Part shown: positions 26,210 through 34,984 of the stretch, piece by piece
Layout: each line of letters opens with the position of its first letter
Position numbering within the stretch: the stretch's first letter is position 1
Notes under the pieces: generated by a model
Told to the model about the DNA's origin: nothing
Database searches by the model: none
Seen by the model: the letters and a program-made list of their open reading frames with translations, nothing else
From: Planotetraspora phitsanulokensis
GTDB taxonomy: Bacteria; Actinomycetota; Actinomycetes; Streptosporangiales; Streptosporangiaceae
Length of the DNA: 64,000 nucleotides
Assembly (NCBI RefSeq): GCF_016863295.1
Contig: NZ_BOOP01000018.1
Coordinates: 124,001 to 188,000, forward strand
Direction of reading: 5' to 3'
Translations under genes and position numbers: made by a program

Positions 26210-26223
26210 TTCATATATATGAA
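26210..26223. promoter_or_regulatory. 14-bp palindromic operator TTCAT-ATAT-ATGAA
   Basis: A perfect palindrome, TTCATATATATGAA, 51 bp before the dehydratase start and downstream of the putative promoter. It matches the site at 17016-17029 in both arms and in position, implying co-regulation of the two halves of the uronate locus. Confidence 0.62.
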
Positions 26224-26273
26224 CAGCGCCAGGCTTGCGCCGACGGTGACAGTTACGAAGATTGCGTGGATTG

Positions 26274-27179
26274 ATGCGTCTCGATGGTGTCTTGTTCTTC
26301 CCGGTCACTCCTTTCACCGCCGACGGCGCACTCGACGAGGAGGCGCTGCGCCGGCATGTCGCGGACGGCGTGCGCGCGGGCGCCGGAGGGGTCTTCGCGG
26401 CCTGCGGCACCGGCGAGTTCCACGCCCTGAGCCCGGAGGAGTACGAACGCGTGGTGCGGGTCGCAGTCGAGGCGACCTCGGGGCGCGTCCCCGTGTTCTC
26501 CGGCGCCGGAGGTCCGCTACCGTTCGCGCGGGCGTGCGCCGAGGCCGCCGCCCGGGCCGGCGCGGACGGCCTGCTGGTGTTCCCGCCGTACCTGGTGTCC
26601 GCTCCCCCCGCCGGCCTGGTGGGCTACGTCCGCCGAGTCTGCGCGGTCACGGACCTTCCGGCGATCGTCTACCAGCGCGGCAACGCGGTGTTCACCCCCG
26701 ACACGGCGGCCGAGCTCGCCCTAGAGCCGAACATCGTGGGGTTCAAGGACGGCCTCGGCGACCTCGACCGGCTGCAGCGGATCGTCCTGGCCGTACGGCA
26801 GGTCGCCGGCCGCGACTTCGCGTTCTTCAACGGGATGCCCACGGCGGAGATGACCGTCCCCGCCTACCGGGGACTCGGAGTGAACCTCTACTCCTCGGCC
26901 GCCTTCTGCTTCGTGCCCGAGGTCGCGCTGGCCTTCCACCGGGCTGTCACCGAAGGGGACGAGGCCCTGACGGAACGGCTGCTCGCCGAGTTCTACCGCC
27001 CACTCGTCGAGCTCCGCGATCTCGTGCCGGGGTACGCTGTCGCGCTGGTCAAGGCGGGGGTCGCGCTGCGCGGGCTCGACGTGGGCGGGGTCCGGCCGCC
27101 CCTGGTCGACGCGGCGCCCCGCCACGTCGACCGGCTCGAACGCCTCATCAAGAGGGGATTGGAGATCGTCGAATGCTGA
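26274..27179 (+). CDS. 5-dehydro-4-deoxyglucarate dehydratase (copy 2; DapA/KdgD family)
   Basis: 301 residues from ATG 26274 (a TTG at 26262 is also in frame). LDGVLFFPVTPF opens the barrel; CGTGEFHALSPEEY, Y133 (VYQRGNAV) and Schiff-base K158 (VGFKDGLGD) fall at the same positions as in the copy at 17060, and the two align end to end without gaps over these motifs. It converts 5-dehydro-4-deoxyglucarate to 2,5-dioxovalerate plus CO2. Its last codons overlap the glucarate dehydratase start by 7 bp (ATGCTGA), so the two enzymes of consecutive steps are translationally coupled. This copy is therefore the likelier dedicated pathway enzyme. Confidence 0.9.
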   Translation: MRLDGVLFFPVTPFTADGALDEEALRRHVADGVRAGAGGVFAACGTGEFHALSPEEYERVVRVAVEATSGRVPVFSGAGGPLPFARACAEAAARAGADGLLVFPPYLVSAPPAGLVGYVRRVCAVTDLPAIVYQRGNAVFTPDTAAELALEPNIVGFKDGLGDLDRLQRIVLAVRQVAGRDFAFFNGMPTAEMTVPAYRGLGVNLYSSAAFCFVPEVALAFHRAVTEGDEALTERLLAEFYRPLVELRDLVPGYAVALVKAGVALRGLDVGGVRPPLVDAAPRHVDRLERLIKRGLEIVEC

Positions 27180-28432
27180 TCCGCGAGGTCACCGTCACAC
27201 CGGTCGCCTTCAGGGATCCCCCGCTGCTCAACGCGGCGGGCGTGCACGAACCCTGGGCGCTGCGCACGATCGTCGAGGTGGTCACCGACGAGGGCGTCAC
27301 GGGGCTGGGCGAGACCTACGGCGACCTCGACCACCTGGCCAAGACGCGGACGGCCGCGCGGTCGCTGATCGGGCTCGACCCTTACAACCGGAACGCCGTG
27401 TACACGGCCGTGGCCGCCTCCGTCGGCGCCGACGTCGTGACCGACGCGCACGGGCTGACCGGGGCCGCCACCCTGGAGAAGACCGTCGACCGGGTGTTCT
27501 CCCCGTTCGAGGTGGCGTGCCTCGACATCCAGGGCAAGGCCGCGGGACGGCCCGTCGCCGACCTGCTGGGCGGCAGGGTCAGGGACGCCGTGCCGTACAG
27601 CGCGTATCTCTTCTACAAGTGGGCCGCGCACCCGGACGGGCCCGACGACGCGTTCGGGGCGGCGCTCGACCCCGCCGGGCTCGTCGAGCAGGCCCGCCTG
27701 CTGGTCGGCCGGTACGGCTTCCGCTCGATCAAGGTGAAGGGCGGGGTGTTCCCTCCCGCCGAGGAGATCGAGGCCGTGCTGGCCCTGCGCGAGGCCTTCC
27801 CCGAGCACCCCCTGCGGCTGGACCCGAACGCGGCCTGGAGCATGGACACCTCGATCGAGGTCGGCCGGGCGCTCGACGGCGTCCTGGAGTACCTGGAGGA
27901 CCCCACCGGCGGCATCGACGGCATGGCGGCCGTCGCGCCGCACGTCCCCATGCCCCTGGCGACGAACATGTGCGTCGTCACGCCGGAGCACCTCCCCCCG
28001 GCGATCCGGCAGGGGGCGATCGGCGTGCTGCTCCTGGACCACCACTACTGGGGCGGGCTCGTGAAGTCCTCCCACATCGCCACGTTGTGCACGACCTTCG
28101 GCATCGAGCTGTCGATGCACTCCAACTCCCATCTGGGGATCAGCCTGGCCGCGATGACGCACCTGGCCGCCGCCACACCGGCGGTCACCCACGCCTGCGA
28201 CACCCACACCCCGTGGCAGGACGGCCAGGACGTGGTGGCGCCCGGCGCGCTGCGTTTCGTGGACGGAGCCGTCCCCGTGCCGGACGGCCCGGGACTCGGC
28301 GTCGAACTCGACCGGGACGCCCTCGCGGTCATGAACGAGCAGTATGAGAAGTGCGGGGTACGCTCCCGCGACGACACGTCGTACATGAAGCGCTTCCACC
28401 CGACCTTCTCCCCCCGGAGGCCACGCTGGTGA
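27173..28432 (+). CDS. Glucarate/galactarate dehydratase (enolase superfamily)
   Basis: 419 residues. Enolase-superfamily barrel of glucarate-dehydratase type: K187-x-K189 (IKVKGG), metal ligands D217 and N219 (LDPNA) and E242 (LEDP), then LDHHYWGG near 289-295 and the histidine segment SMHSNSHLGISLAAMTH (about 314-330), very close to the MHSNNH region of known glucarate dehydratases. It dehydrates D-glucarate or galactarate to 5-dehydro-4-deoxyglucarate. The ATG at 27173 overlaps the upstream gene, and its TGA overlaps the GTG of the next gene by 4 bp. Choice between glucarate and galactarate as main substrate is open; the context (pectin) favours galactarate. Confidence 0.9.
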   Translation: MLIREVTVTPVAFRDPPLLNAAGVHEPWALRTIVEVVTDEGVTGLGETYGDLDHLAKTRTAARSLIGLDPYNRNAVYTAVAASVGADVVTDAHGLTGAATLEKTVDRVFSPFEVACLDIQGKAAGRPVADLLGGRVRDAVPYSAYLFYKWAAHPDGPDDAFGAALDPAGLVEQARLLVGRYGFRSIKVKGGVFPPAEEIEAVLALREAFPEHPLRLDPNAAWSMDTSIEVGRALDGVLEYLEDPTGGIDGMAAVAPHVPMPLATNMCVVTPEHLPPAIRQGAIGVLLLDHHYWGGLVKSSHIATLCTTFGIELSMHSNSHLGISLAAMTHLAAATPAVTHACDTHTPWQDGQDVVAPGALRFVDGAVPVPDGPGLGVELDRDALAVMNEQYEKCGVRSRDDTSYMKRFHPTFSPRRPRW

Positions 28433-29559
28433 ACGTCATCTATGCCTATCCCTGGGACCTCGTCGGCGACGACGCCGCCGCCGGACGCCTCAAGGCACTC
28501 GGCGCCGACGCCGTGGCGCTGGCCGCCTCCTACCACACGACCAGGGCGGCAACCCCGATGCATCCCGCCCATCGCCTGGTCGACGCCCTGCACTCCGCGT
28601 GTTACGTCCCGGTCCGGGAGGAGGCGTGGAAGGGCAACCGCCTGGTCCCCGGCACGCCCTCCTGGATGACGTCCGCCGACCCGTTCGGCGAGGCCCGCGA
28701 CGCCCTGCGGGCCGAGGGCCTCGCGGTCCACGCCTGGACGGTGCTCACGCACAACTCGCTGCTCGGCTCGGCCAACCCCGACCTCGTCGTCAGGAACGCC
28801 TTCGGAGAGCCCTACCGGTACGCGCTCTGCCCGGCGTCGGGCGACGTGCGCGAGTACTGCCGGACGCTGGTCCACGAGATCGTCGAGCTCGGCGCGCCCG
28901 ACGCGCTGATCCTCGAGGCCTGCGGCGCGCTGGGCTTCCGCCACGGCGGCCACCACGAGAAGACCGACGGGACCGACTGGTCCGCCGCCCAGCTCGCCCT
29001 GCTGTCCCTGTGCTTCTGCGCGGCGTGCGTCACCCGCTACGAGTCGGCCGGCCTCGACGTCACCGTGCTGCGCTCGAGGGTGCGGGCGGCCGTCGACCGC
29101 GACCCTCGGTCCGTGACGTCGGTCGAGGAGGCCCTCGGCGACATGGCGGACGCCGTACGGGATCTGCGGACGGGGCTGGCGGGCGAGTTGCGCGACCTGC
29201 TCCTCGCGGAGGCCCGGTCGACACGGCCGGGCATGCCCGTCACCCTGCACGCGAACGCCGACCCGTGGGCGACCGGGCCCTTCGCGACCGTGCCCGCGGG
29301 GGTCGACGCCGACGTGCTCGTGGGCAACTGCTGGAACGCCCTCGAGGTCGACGAGGCCGGCCTGCGTGCGCTCGGACGGCTCGGCCCGCGCGTCGGCGCC
29401 TATCTGCTGGCGCTTCCTCCGCGGCCCGCGGACGCGGAGGCCCTGTCGTGGCTGGCCGACGCCTACACCGCGGCCGGAGCCGAGGAGATCCACTGGTACC
29501 ACGGCGGCCTCGCCTCGTCCGCCCGGCTGGAAGCGATCTCCGCGACCATCGCCCGGTGA
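28429..29559 (+). CDS. Unknown protein of the uronate operon, glycosidase-like barrel suspected
   Basis: 376 residues from GTG 28429, with CGGAGG eight bases upstream and a 4-bp overlap with the glucarate dehydratase stop (GTGA). It is therefore co-translated with the pathway enzymes. No signal peptide or membrane helix. The sequence alternates hydrophobic strands and helices in a barrel-like way: NVIYAYPWDLV, AVALAASYH, LAVHAWTVLTH, ALILEACGA, VLVGNCWNAL, IHWYHGGL. A CFCAACVTRYESAGLDV segment near 195-210 recalls the Cys-x2-Cys region of GH42-like and related barrels. Conserved-looking acids lie in ILEACGALGF. I do not recognise a family with a known reaction. A cytoplasmic step on aldarolactones or short uronides is conceivable but unproven. 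Confidence 0.8.
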   Translation: MNVIYAYPWDLVGDDAAAGRLKALGADAVALAASYHTTRAATPMHPAHRLVDALHSACYVPVREEAWKGNRLVPGTPSWMTSADPFGEARDALRAEGLAVHAWTVLTHNSLLGSANPDLVVRNAFGEPYRYALCPASGDVREYCRTLVHEIVELGAPDALILEACGALGFRHGGHHEKTDGTDWSAAQLALLSLCFCAACVTRYESAGLDVTVLRSRVRAAVDRDPRSVTSVEEALGDMADAVRDLRTGLAGELRDLLLAEARSTRPGMPVTLHANADPWATGPFATVPAGVDADVLVGNCWNALEVDEAGLRALGRLGPRVGAYLLALPPRPADAEALSWLADAYTAAGAEEIHWYHGGLASSARLEAISATIAR

Positions 29560-29574
29560 GCGACAATCTCTGTC

Positions 29575-32500
29575 ATGCGGTTCGGCATCCTCGGCCAGAC
29601 AGAGGCCTGGCTCGACGACGAGCGCCCGGTCTCCATCGGGGGACCGGGCCTTCGTGCGCTTCTCGGACTGCTGCTCCTCGGCGCGGGCCGGGTGGTCACC
29701 GGCGAGCGCCTGATCGACGGCCTCTACGGCGCCGAACCTCCGGCGAGCGCCACCAACGCCCTCCAGGCCCAGGTCTCCCGGTTACGCCAGCAGATCGGCG
29801 ACCTCGTGGTGCGTCACCCGGCCGGCTACCGCCTCGCCGTCGACCCCGACGACGTCGACGCGCTCCGGTTCGAACGGCTCGCGGCCGAGGGACGGCGTGC
29901 CCTGGGGTCCGGCGACCACCACGCGGCGGCGGCGCTCCTGCGTGAGGCACTCGGCCTGTGGCGGGGCCCGGCCCTCGCCGACGTTCCCGACGCGCCGTTC
30001 GCCGCGACGGAGGCCGCGCGGCTGGAGGAGCTGCGCCTGGACGCCGCCGAGGACCTCGCGGACGCGGTGCTCGCACTCGGTGAGCACCGCGACCTCCTGC
30101 CCGAGCTGCAGCAGCGCGTCACGGCCCATCCGCTGCGCGAACGATCACGCGGCCAGCTCATGCGCGCGCTGTACGCGAGCGGACGGCAGGCGGAGGCGCT
30201 GACGGCCTTCGAGGACGCGCGGCGCCGGCTCGCCGACGAGCTGGGCGCCGACCCCTCGCCGGAACTGGCCGCGCTCCACCTGGCCGTGCTCCGCTCCGAC
30301 CCCTCCCTGTCCCCCGCCACGACGGCCCGCCGGTCGATGCCGGCCCAGCTCACGACCATGGTCGGACGGGCGGAGGAGTTGCTGCTCATCGACGCCCTGC
30401 TCGACGAGGCGCGGCTGGTCACCCTCACCGGGCCCGGCGGCACCGGCAAGACCCGGCTCGCGGCCGAGGCCGCGGCGCGCCGGCCCGGCGGCGTCTGCTT
30501 CGTCGAGCTGGCGCCGCTCGGCGACGGGACGGACGTGCCCCAGGCCGTGCTCGCCGCGCTCGGCCTCCAGGAGACCGGCCTGCTGGCCGGCTCGGCTCCG
30601 GGACGGCAGGCGGCGCCTCCCGATCCGCTCGCCCGGCTCGTCGCCGCCCTCAGCGACCGGCCCCCGCTGCTCGTGCTGGACAACTGCGAGCACGTCGTGG
30701 AGGAGACCGCCCGGCTCGCCGACCGGCTGTTGGCCGCCTGCCCCGCGCTCCGCGTCCTGGCCACCAGCCGCGAGGCGCTCGGCATCACCGGCGAGCGGCT
30801 CTACCCCGTTCCCCCGCTGGCCCTACCGCCCTCGGGAAGCGCCGACGTCGACGCGCTCTCCTACCCGGCGGTCGAGCTGTTCGTGGAGCGCGCCCGCGCC
30901 GTGCGGCCCGGGTTCGAACTCGACGCGTCGATCATCGAGGACGTCCTGCGGGTCTGCCGCGCGCTCGACGGGTTGCCGCTCGCCATCGAGCTGGCCGCCG
31001 CCCGCCTGCGCTCGATGAGCGCCACCGAGATCGCCGCCCGGCTCGGAGTGGCCGTGCGGGCCGGCGCGGAGACGACGCCGGGAACCGGGGAGGACGCTCC
31101 CGCCGACCGGTTCGCCCTGTTGTCGCGCGGAAGCCGTACGGCTCAGCCGCGGCATCGGACGTTGCGCGCGGTGGTCGAGTGGAGCTGGAACCTGCTCGAC
31201 GACACCGAGCGCGCGCTCGCGCGACGCCTGACGGTCTTCGTCGGCGGAGCGACCCTGAACGGCGCCGAGCAGGTGTGCGGCCTGCCGGACACCGACGGCG
31301 TGCTCGCCTCTCTCGTGGAGAAGTCCCTGGTCGAGGTGGTGGGCGACCGCTATCGGATGCTCGACACCATCAGGGCCTTCTGCGCCGAGCGGCTCGTGGA
31401 GGCGGGCGAGGAGGAACGGCTCCACGACGCCCACTCCGCGTACCTCCTCCGGTTCGCGGAGACCGCGGACGCCCACCTGCGCCGGTCGGAGCAGCTGGAG
31501 TGGCTTCGCCGGCTGGACGACGAGCACGACAACCTGCACGCGGCAGTACGCCGGGCGACCCGCTCGGGTGACACCGCCCGCGCGCTGCGCCTGTTGTCCG
31601 CCTCGACCGGATACTGGCTCCTGCGCGGACTGCGGAGCGAGGCCACCGGCCTGGCGAGGGACCTGCTGGCTCGGATCGGGCCGGAGGTCCCGGCCGGGCT
31701 CGACGAGGAGTACGCGCTGGCCGCGCTCTTCGCCGTATGGGGCGGCGGTCACGACGCCGGGCTCGGGCCCTCCATGGAGACCGCCCTGCGGCTGGTCGAC
31801 GGCCGGGAGACGATTCCCCGCCAGCCGTACGTCTTCATGGTCCGCGCGACCGTGGGCGGCCCCCCGGAACGGGGCACCGTGCTCGAGGTCCCGCCCGGCC
31901 TGCTCGACGCGGATCCGTGGGTGAGCGCGCTCATCAGCTTCGGCAGCGCGTTCCTCCAGGCCTTCAACGGGCAACTCCAGGAGGCCGAGCGCCAGGTCGT
32001 CGCGTCGGTCGCGGCGGTCAGAGGCATCGGCGACCGCTGGCTGCTGGTGACCATGTTGTCGGCCCTCGCCGACCTGGTCACCCTGCGGGGCGACTACGGC
32101 GAGGGCGAGGCGATCTGCAACGAGGCGCTGGAGCTCGCCGAACAACTGGGCGCCGTTCTGGACGTGGCCGAGATCCTGTGCCGCCGGGCCGGGGCACGGA
32201 TCCGGATCGGCGACGAGGCCGGAGCCCGGGCCGACTACGAGCGCGCCGCCGTCCTGGCCCGCCGCGCGGGCGCGCCGGAACTCCTCGCCATCGCGCATCT
32301 GGGGCTCGGCGAGATGGCGCGCCTGCGCGGGAACCTCGATCAGGCCCGCTCGCTGTTCGAGACCGCGCTGTCGGAGTGCACCGCGGACTCCTACGGCGCC
32401 GAGGAGGCCCGAGCGCGCCTGTTCCTGGCCCTCGGCTGGATCGCGCAGATGGAGGGCGACGCCGCGGAAGCCCTCTCCTGGCACCGGCGCGCACTCGCAA

Positions 32501-32820
32501 CCGTGGTCAGCGACCGGGACCTCTCCCTGGCCGCCCGGGTCGCGGAGGGGCTCGCCGGTGTCGCCCTGCTCCACCACGACGGCGAACGAGCGGCCCTGCT
32601 GCTCGGCGTCGGGACGGCCCTGCGGGGCTCGGCGCCCATCGGAGATCCCGACGCCGCCCGGGTGGTCGCCCGCTGCCGCGCGCTCCTCGGCGAGGGCGCC
32701 TACGACGACGTCTTCGAGCGTGGCACGCGGCTGACGGCCGAACGGATGACCGCCGTCGCCGGCGCCCCGGAGCCCGCGCTGACCGTCCTCGCAAGGCACC
32801 TGTCAGCGTTCGGTGGCTGA
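29575..32820 (+). CDS. SARP-type regulator with BTAD and ATPase domains (AfsR-like)
   Basis: 1081 residues. OmpR-like winged helix (about 1-90; GILGQTEAWLDD, NALQAQVSRLRQQIG), bacterial transcriptional activation domain (about 95-240; YASGRQAEALTAFEDARRRL), NB-ARC ATPase (Walker A GPGGTGKTR near 285-292; LLVLDNCEHV near 363-372), and a C-terminal TPR-like half. It belongs to the large SARP/LAL-type activators of secondary metabolism or transport. It starts 15 bp after the unknown gene and is followed after 30 bp by an MFS exporter, which is the likeliest target. No biosynthetic cluster is visible nearby. Confidence 0.9.
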   Translation: MRFGILGQTEAWLDDERPVSIGGPGLRALLGLLLLGAGRVVTGERLIDGLYGAEPPASATNALQAQVSRLRQQIGDLVVRHPAGYRLAVDPDDVDALRFERLAAEGRRALGSGDHHAAAALLREALGLWRGPALADVPDAPFAATEAARLEELRLDAAEDLADAVLALGEHRDLLPELQQRVTAHPLRERSRGQLMRALYASGRQAEALTAFEDARRRLADELGADPSPELAALHLAVLRSDPSLSPATTARRSMPAQLTTMVGRAEELLLIDALLDEARLVTLTGPGGTGKTRLAAEAAARRPGGVCFVELAPLGDGTDVPQAVLAALGLQETGLLAGSAPGRQAAPPDPLARLVAALSDRPPLLVLDNCEHVVEETARLADRLLAACPALRVLATSREALGITGERLYPVPPLALPPSGSADVDALSYPAVELFVERARAVRPGFELDASIIEDVLRVCRALDGLPLAIELAAARLRSMSATEIAARLGVAVRAGAETTPGTGEDAPADRFALLSRGSRTAQPRHRTLRAVVEWSWNLLDDTERALARRLTVFVGGATLNGAEQVCGLPDTDGVLASLVEKSLVEVVGDRYRMLDTIRAFCAERLVEAGEEERLHDAHSAYLLRFAETADAHLRRSEQLEWLRRLDDEHDNLHAAVRRATRSGDTARALRLLSASTGYWLLRGLRSEATGLARDLLARIGPEVPAGLDEEYALAALFAVWGGGHDAGLGPSMETALRLVDGRETIPRQPYVFMVRATVGGPPERGTVLEVPPGLLDADPWVSALISFGSAFLQAFNGQLQEAERQVVASVAAVRGIGDRWLLVTMLSALADLVTLRGDYGEGEAICNEALELAEQLGAVLDVAEILCRRAGARIRIGDEAGARADYERAAVLARRAGAPELLAIAHLGLGEMARLRGNLDQARSLFETALSECTADSYGAEEARARLFLALGWIAQMEGDAAEALSWHRRALATVVSDRDLSLAARVAEGLAGVALLHHDGERAALLLGVGTALRGSAPIGDPDAARVVARCRALLGEGAYDDVFERGTRLTAERMTAVAGAPEPALTVLARHLSAFGG

Positions 32821-32850
32821 CTCGTCAGCGCTCGCGGAGACGCTGACGCC

Positions 32851-34395
32851 ATGAACGACACCCGTAAATGGGGCACGCTCGTGATCGCCTGCCTCGCCAT
32901 GCTGTTGCTGTCCATCGACCTCACCGTCTTGCACCTCGCCGTCCCCAAGCTGGTCGCGAGCCTGAACCCGTCGGCGACCCAGTTGCTCTGGATCGTCGAC
33001 ATCTACGGCTTCGCACTGGCAGGCCTGCTGGTGACCATGGGCAACGTGGGCGACCGGATCGGCAGGAAGCGGCTGCTGCTCATCGGCACCGTCGCCTTCG
33101 GCGCCGCGTCCGCGGTGACGGCCTATGCCCCCAGCCCCGGCCTGCTCATCGCGGCCCGGGCCCTGCTGGGCGTCGCCGGGGCGACCATCATGCCGTCGAC
33201 GTTGTCGCTCATCCGCAACGTCTTCACCGACCCGCGGCAGCGGACCACCGCCGTCGGCATCTGGAGCAGCGTCTCGGCCATCGGCTTCGCCCTCGGGCCG
33301 ATCATCGGCGGTGCGCTGCTGGACGCGTTCTGGTGGGGATCGGTCTTCCTCATCAACCTGCCGGTCGTCGCGATCATCCTCGTCGCAGGGATGTTCGTGC
33401 TGCCGGAGTCGCGCAACCCCCGCCCCGGCCGGATCGACCCGGTCAGCGTCCCGCTCTCGGTGATCGGGGTGCTCGGGCTGGTCTACGCCCTGAAGGAGGC
33501 CGCCTACCACGGTGTCGCCGAGGGCTCCGTCGCCGTCTCCGCCGTCGTCGGCCTCGCCGCGCTGGTCGTGTTCGTCAGGCGGCAGACGAAGCTGGCCGAG
33601 CCCCTCATCGACGTGCGGCTCTTCCGCCGGCGGTCGTTCTCCGCGGCGGTGGGTGCGGAACTGGTCGCGATGTTCGCCATGCTGGCCATGTCGCTCGTCT
33701 TCGCGCAGTACTTCCAGCTGGTCGCCGGTTGGACGCCGCTCGTCGCCGGCCTCGCGGGCATGCCGGGCGGGCTGGCCGGCGGCGTCGGCGGCGCCCTCGC
33801 CGGGCCGCTCGTCCAGAAGATCGGGCGGGGGCCGGTCGTCGCCCTGGGCCTGCTCCTGGTCGCCGTCGGGTTCGCGCTGTTCAGCCGGATCGGGGTCGAG
33901 GTGAGTTACCCCTATCTCCTCGTCGCCATGATCATCCAGGGTGTGGGCATCGGCTTCACCTTCGCCGTCACCAACGACACCGTCCTCGCGACGGCGCCGA
34001 AGGAGCGGGCCGGGGCCGCGGGCGCGATCTCCGAGACCGCCCACGAGATCGGCGGCGCGCTGGGGATCGCCGTTCTCGGCAGCGTGCTCAACACCGCCTA
34101 CCGCAACGGCCTCGAGCTCCCCGCGGGGGTGCCCGCGGCCGCGGACGGCCAGATCCGCGACACCCTCGGAGGGGCGATCGAGGCCGCCGCCGCGCTGCCC
34201 CGTGACCTGGCCGCGGCCGTCACGGGCGCGGCCAGGCAGGCGTTCGTCGACGGCATCCAGGTCACCGTGCTCACGGCGGCGGGGATCCTCGTCTGCCTCG
34301 CGGTCGCGACCCTGTTCGCACTGCGCGGAGTGCCCAAGGTGATCCCCGAGCACGAGGAACCCGCCGAACCCGCCGAGCCCGCCGCGGTCAGGTGA
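32851..34395 (+). CDS. MFS drug exporter, DHA2 (EmrB/QacA) family
   Basis: 514 residues with about 14 membrane helices. Motif A GNVGDRIGRKR lies between helices 2 and 3, and DHA2 motif C-like GPIIGGALLDAFWWGSVFLI in helix 5. The N-terminus WGTLVIACLAMLLLSIDLTV is typical of QacA-like proton antiporters exporting lipophilic or cationic compounds. CGGAGA precedes the ATG. The final 8 bases overlap the convergent DUF402 gene. It is adjacent to, and possibly controlled by, the SARP-type regulator. Confidence 0.92.
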   Translation: MNDTRKWGTLVIACLAMLLLSIDLTVLHLAVPKLVASLNPSATQLLWIVDIYGFALAGLLVTMGNVGDRIGRKRLLLIGTVAFGAASAVTAYAPSPGLLIAARALLGVAGATIMPSTLSLIRNVFTDPRQRTTAVGIWSSVSAIGFALGPIIGGALLDAFWWGSVFLINLPVVAIILVAGMFVLPESRNPRPGRIDPVSVPLSVIGVLGLVYALKEAAYHGVAEGSVAVSAVVGLAALVVFVRRQTKLAEPLIDVRLFRRRSFSAAVGAELVAMFAMLAMSLVFAQYFQLVAGWTPLVAGLAGMPGGLAGGVGGALAGPLVQKIGRGPVVALGLLLVAVGFALFSRIGVEVSYPYLLVAMIIQGVGIGFTFAVTNDTVLATAPKERAGAAGAISETAHEIGGALGIAVLGSVLNTAYRNGLELPAGVPAAADGQIRDTLGGAIEAAAALPRDLAAAVTGAARQAFVDGIQVTVLTAAGILVCLAVATLFALRGVPKVIPEHEEPAEPAEPAAVR

Positions 34396-34900
34396 TCAGT
34401 GACAACCACGGGGTGTGCGCGCCGCCGAAAGGGCCGGACGCACGCCCCACGGCGTCCATCAGCCAGGCGGCCGACCGCTCCGCCTGGCCGATGACGTCAT
34501 TCGGATACGAGTACCGCACCTGGTGCTCGGCGAACTCGTCCTCGTCGTCCAGGTGGAGACGGCCGTCCCGGAACCGGATGACGTCGAGGTCGAGGTCGAC
34601 CATGCTCACCTCGTCGCCGTGCCATCGCGGCACGGACGTGACGTCGCAGTAGATCTCCATCTCGTGGGGGGCCGCATAGAACACGGCGGTCCACCACGCG
34701 TCGCGCGGGAACAGGCCCACGAACGCGTGCACCCACGTCACCGGCGGACGGTATCCCCTCCGGGCCACGGTCCCCGCGGGACAGCCGACCCACACCCCGT
34801 GCTCGTCCTCACCGAGCAGCCGCCCTGCATGGTTCCAGTGCAGGCCGCCGCCGTACTTGCGGTAGACGACCCGCACCTCGCCCGTGCTCACCTCAGACAT
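34388..34900 (-). CDS. DUF402 domain protein
   Basis: 170 residues from ATG 34900; the frame is open to 34963 but without conservation. The core EMEIYCDVTSVPRWHGDEVSMVDLDLDVIRF is the DUF402 signature (EIYCDVT...DLDLDV), a family containing the nucleoside phosphatase/FomD-like fold that binds divalent metal through the acidic DLDLD strand. Whether this one is a hydrolase is not known. Convergent with, and overlapping, the MFS gene end. Confidence 0.87.
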   Translation of the reverse strand: MSEVSTGEVRVVYRKYGGGLHWNHAGRLLGEDEHGVWVGCPAGTVARRGYRPPVTWVHAFVGLFPRDAWWTAVFYAAPHEMEIYCDVTSVPRWHGDEVSMVDLDLDVIRFRDGRLHLDDEDEFAEHQVRYSYPNDVIGQAERSAAWLMDAVGRASGPFGGAHTPWLSLIT

Positions 34901-34984
34901 GGGCGGCACGCTATGGCAGCGTCCTGATCGGACGCAACGGCGTCCGCCGTGCGGGGGCCACACCGGAGTGCGGCCCCGGCGGAA

